Assembly: GCF_011764445.1 (NCBI RefSeq)
Contig: NZ_BLPG01000001.1
Location: 4,278,001 to 4,342,000 of the forward strand
Reading direction: 5' to 3'
DNA: 64,000 nt
Origin: Phytohabitans rumicis
GTDB taxonomy: Bacteria > Actinomycetota > Actinomycetes > Mycobacteriales > Micromonosporaceae
The translations under genes were made by a program, and so were the position numbers. Below, in pieces: positions 62,899 to 64,000 of this stretch. Under the pieces are notes generated by a model. The model was not told where the DNA came from and did no database searches. It saw only the letters and a list, made by a program, of their open reading frames with translations. Numbering within the stretch: position 1 is the first letter of the stretch; each line of letters begins with the position of its first letter.

Positions 62899-63408
62899 TC
62901 ACCGGGGGCGTGGGGGACGGGGAAGGCGTGGGAGAAGGCGAGGGGGACGGCGTCGGGGTCGGGGACGGGCGGGGGAGACCGAGGCGGACTCCACGGGACG
63001 GGCGGGGCGGGGGTGCGTGCGGATGGGGCGGCGGCGTTGAGGTTCGCGCTTCGCCACGGGGCGCAGAGACTCGGCCACTCCGGCCGGAAGCGGAGGCTCC
63101 TCGGGGAACAGCGTGGGCGGCGGCAACACCACCACCGGTCCCTCCGACGGCGGCGCGATGAACGGGGTCGTACCGCCCGCCGCCGTACTCCCGACGGTCG
63201 CCGAACCGGCGCTGATCGCCGCGATGATCGGGAGTGAGGACATTGTCACAAGCATGATTACGATGACGGTGTAACGCCTGGTGGGGCCGGCTAGGCCCTC
63301 CGCCCGGTGTACGCCGGCCACGCGCCGGTCCGCCACGTGCGTGCCGCCCGTCGGCCGGTGGCGCGCGAGCAGCGGCAGCGGCACCGAACCATCCCCCCGG
63401 TGCGGCAC
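62899..63408 (-). CDS. Hypothetical membrane-anchored Pro/Arg-rich protein
   Basis: A 169-residue open frame with a basic N-terminus, one plausible hydrophobic segment (YTVIVIMLVTMSSLPIIAAISAGSATVGS) and a long Pro/Arg-rich tail encoded by the low-complexity region 62900-63050. The hydrophobic segment and sensible start (GTG) make it more credible than the other open frames here, but the tail may be out of frame, given the frequency of single-base gaps. No family is recognised. Confidence is low. Confidence 0.35.
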   Translation of the reverse strand: MPHRGDGSVPLPLLARHRPTGGTHVADRRVAGVHRAEGLAGPTRRYTVIVIMLVTMSSLPIIAAISAGSATVGSTAAGGTTPFIAPPSEGPVVVLPPPTLFPEEPPLPAGVAESLRPVAKREPQRRRPIRTHPRPARPVESASVSPARPRPRRRPPRLLPRLPRPPRPR

Positions 63409-63517
63409 GGCTGTAGCTCCTCTACGTTGAGGCGGAAGTCCTCACACAGGGTCGCTCATACGGACACGGAGCGCCACCGCTCTAGAGCGTGTCCATGTGC
63501 CATTTTTTCTGCTATAC

Positions 63518-63641
63518 CCGGCCTTTTTGCCACGTCCGCGCCGCCATCGTGGGCGGCCTCCGCACCAGCGGACGCAGCGAATACCGGCCTTTTTGCCACG
63601 TCCGCGCCGCCATCGTGGGCGGCCTCCGCACCAGCGGACGC
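63518..63641. repeat. Two direct copies of a 58-bp unit upstream of pdhA
   Basis: Identical 58-base copies start at 63518 and 63584 (period 66). Each begins CCGGCCTTTTTGCCACG and contains GTCCGC...GCGGAC and GCCGCC/GGGCGGC inverted pieces, so each could fold. No spacer pattern of a CRISPR array is present. The rest of 63409-63892 shows no credible gene. Confidence 0.85.
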
Positions 63642-63892
63642 CGCAACTACTACCCCAGACCGGCATTAGCCACCATTGGCAAGGTGGCACTGTGGAGAGC
63701 CTCCTCACCTCTGCGAATATGGACCCGACGGCAACGCCGCCGTAATCTCCGCCCACCAGCGGTGAGCGGCGGCGCGGGCCGTCACTCCGCCGCGCGGCAA
63801 CCCCAACCCGGGCTAGGCGCGGCACCGGCACCACGAGCTGCGCGTCCCCGGGACACCCCCGGCAGCGCCGCACCGACGACAGGGAGAGACGG

Positions 63893-64000
63893 ATGGCGAA
63901 ACAAGCGGCCGGCGAACCAGCACCGGATTTCGTCCAGTTACTCACCCCGGACGGGGAGCGGATCGAGAGGGCTACCGGCGCCGACGGCGTCGAGTACTCG
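63893..64000 (+). CDS. pdhA: Pyruvate dehydrogenase E1 component alpha subunit, 5' part only
   Basis: ATG 63893 with AGGGAGA 8 bases upstream opens MAKQAAGEPAPDFVQLLTPDGERIERATGADGVEYS, which continues past the window edge. FVQLLTPDGER is typical of the start of actinobacterial PdhA (branched-chain/pyruvate dehydrogenase E1-alpha). E1 decarboxylates the 2-oxo acid on thiamine diphosphate; none of the catalytic motifs is in the window, so the assignment rests on the N-terminus alone. Confidence 0.7.
   Translation, partial: MAKQAAGEPAPDFVQLLTPDGERIERATGADGVEYS

Noticed and set aside
63518-63641. A CRISPR array from the 58-bp duplicate
   Set aside because: Only two copies, an 8-base gap, no spacers and no cas genes.
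63442-63945. A 167-residue minus-strand frame over the tandem repeat and the pdhA start
   Set aside because: It contains the repeat twice (RWCGGRPRWRRGRGKKAG) and overlaps a supported plus-strand start.

Overview
The window is chromosomal DNA of a high-GC actinobacterium, most likely a member of Micromonosporaceae. The evidence is a very high GC content, frequent GTG starts, HspR/HAIR control of dnaK and clpB, a small-PurL/PurQ/PurS purine synthase, and a housekeeping gene set (purA, DUF3151, fba, DedA, pyrE, clpB, the dnaK operon) that is also grouped in Mycobacterium tuberculosis. No plasmid, prophage, CRISPR array, rRNA or tRNA gene was recognised.

Layout. 1-3.9 kb: a ComB-like phosphatase and purL-purQ-purS. 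4-6 kb: a Gdt1-type cation exporter, a secreted trypsin-like protease and a YbjQ-type protein. 6.2-6.8 kb: a non-autonomous element with terminal repeats related to those of the IS at 22.1-23.6 kb. 7-16 kb: purB, then a lipid module (thiolase, FabG4-like reductase, HtdX-like dehydratase, TetR regulator with two matching operators, SCP2 protein, acyl-CoA dehydrogenase, acyl-CoA ligase). 16-19 kb: a Ser-rich membrane protein and four overlapping redox genes (ApbE, ferric-reductase-like membrane protein, NuoF-like protein, ferredoxin). 19.7-25 kb: purD, an AbiEi-type protein, an intact IS4-family insertion and purA. 25-32 kb: a degenerate diacylglycerol-kinase-like protein, a proline-rich EspI/ParA-like ATPase, an ECF42-type sigma factor with its DGPF partner, DUF3151 and a LOG protein. 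32-36 kb: fba, small membrane proteins, DedA, ArsR, pyrE. 36-43.4 kb: an operon of DUF4178, DUF2617, DUF4247, DUF350, a membrane protein and a membrane-bound spermidine-synthase-like protein, flanked by three paralogous four-helix membrane proteins. 43.8-54.2 kb: clpB, the KhtT/KhtU K+/H+ antiporter, hspR-dnaJ-grpE-dnaK. 54.4-60 kb: two dynamin-like GTPases. 60-63 kb: NAD-kinase-like, SPFH and Nudix-regulator genes. The window ends in the first codons of pdhA.

Two properties run through the whole window. First, sixteen positions in fifteen otherwise normal genes, including essential ones (purS, purB, purD, dnaJ), look like single-base deletions, mostly in G or C runs. They are always deletions, which points to systematic sequencing error rather than gene decay; gene spans below are given as if the frame were restored. 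Second, intergenic gaps carry a set of hairpin repeats whose outer ends share GTYGATCA/TGATCRAC while their inner arms fall into at least three families.
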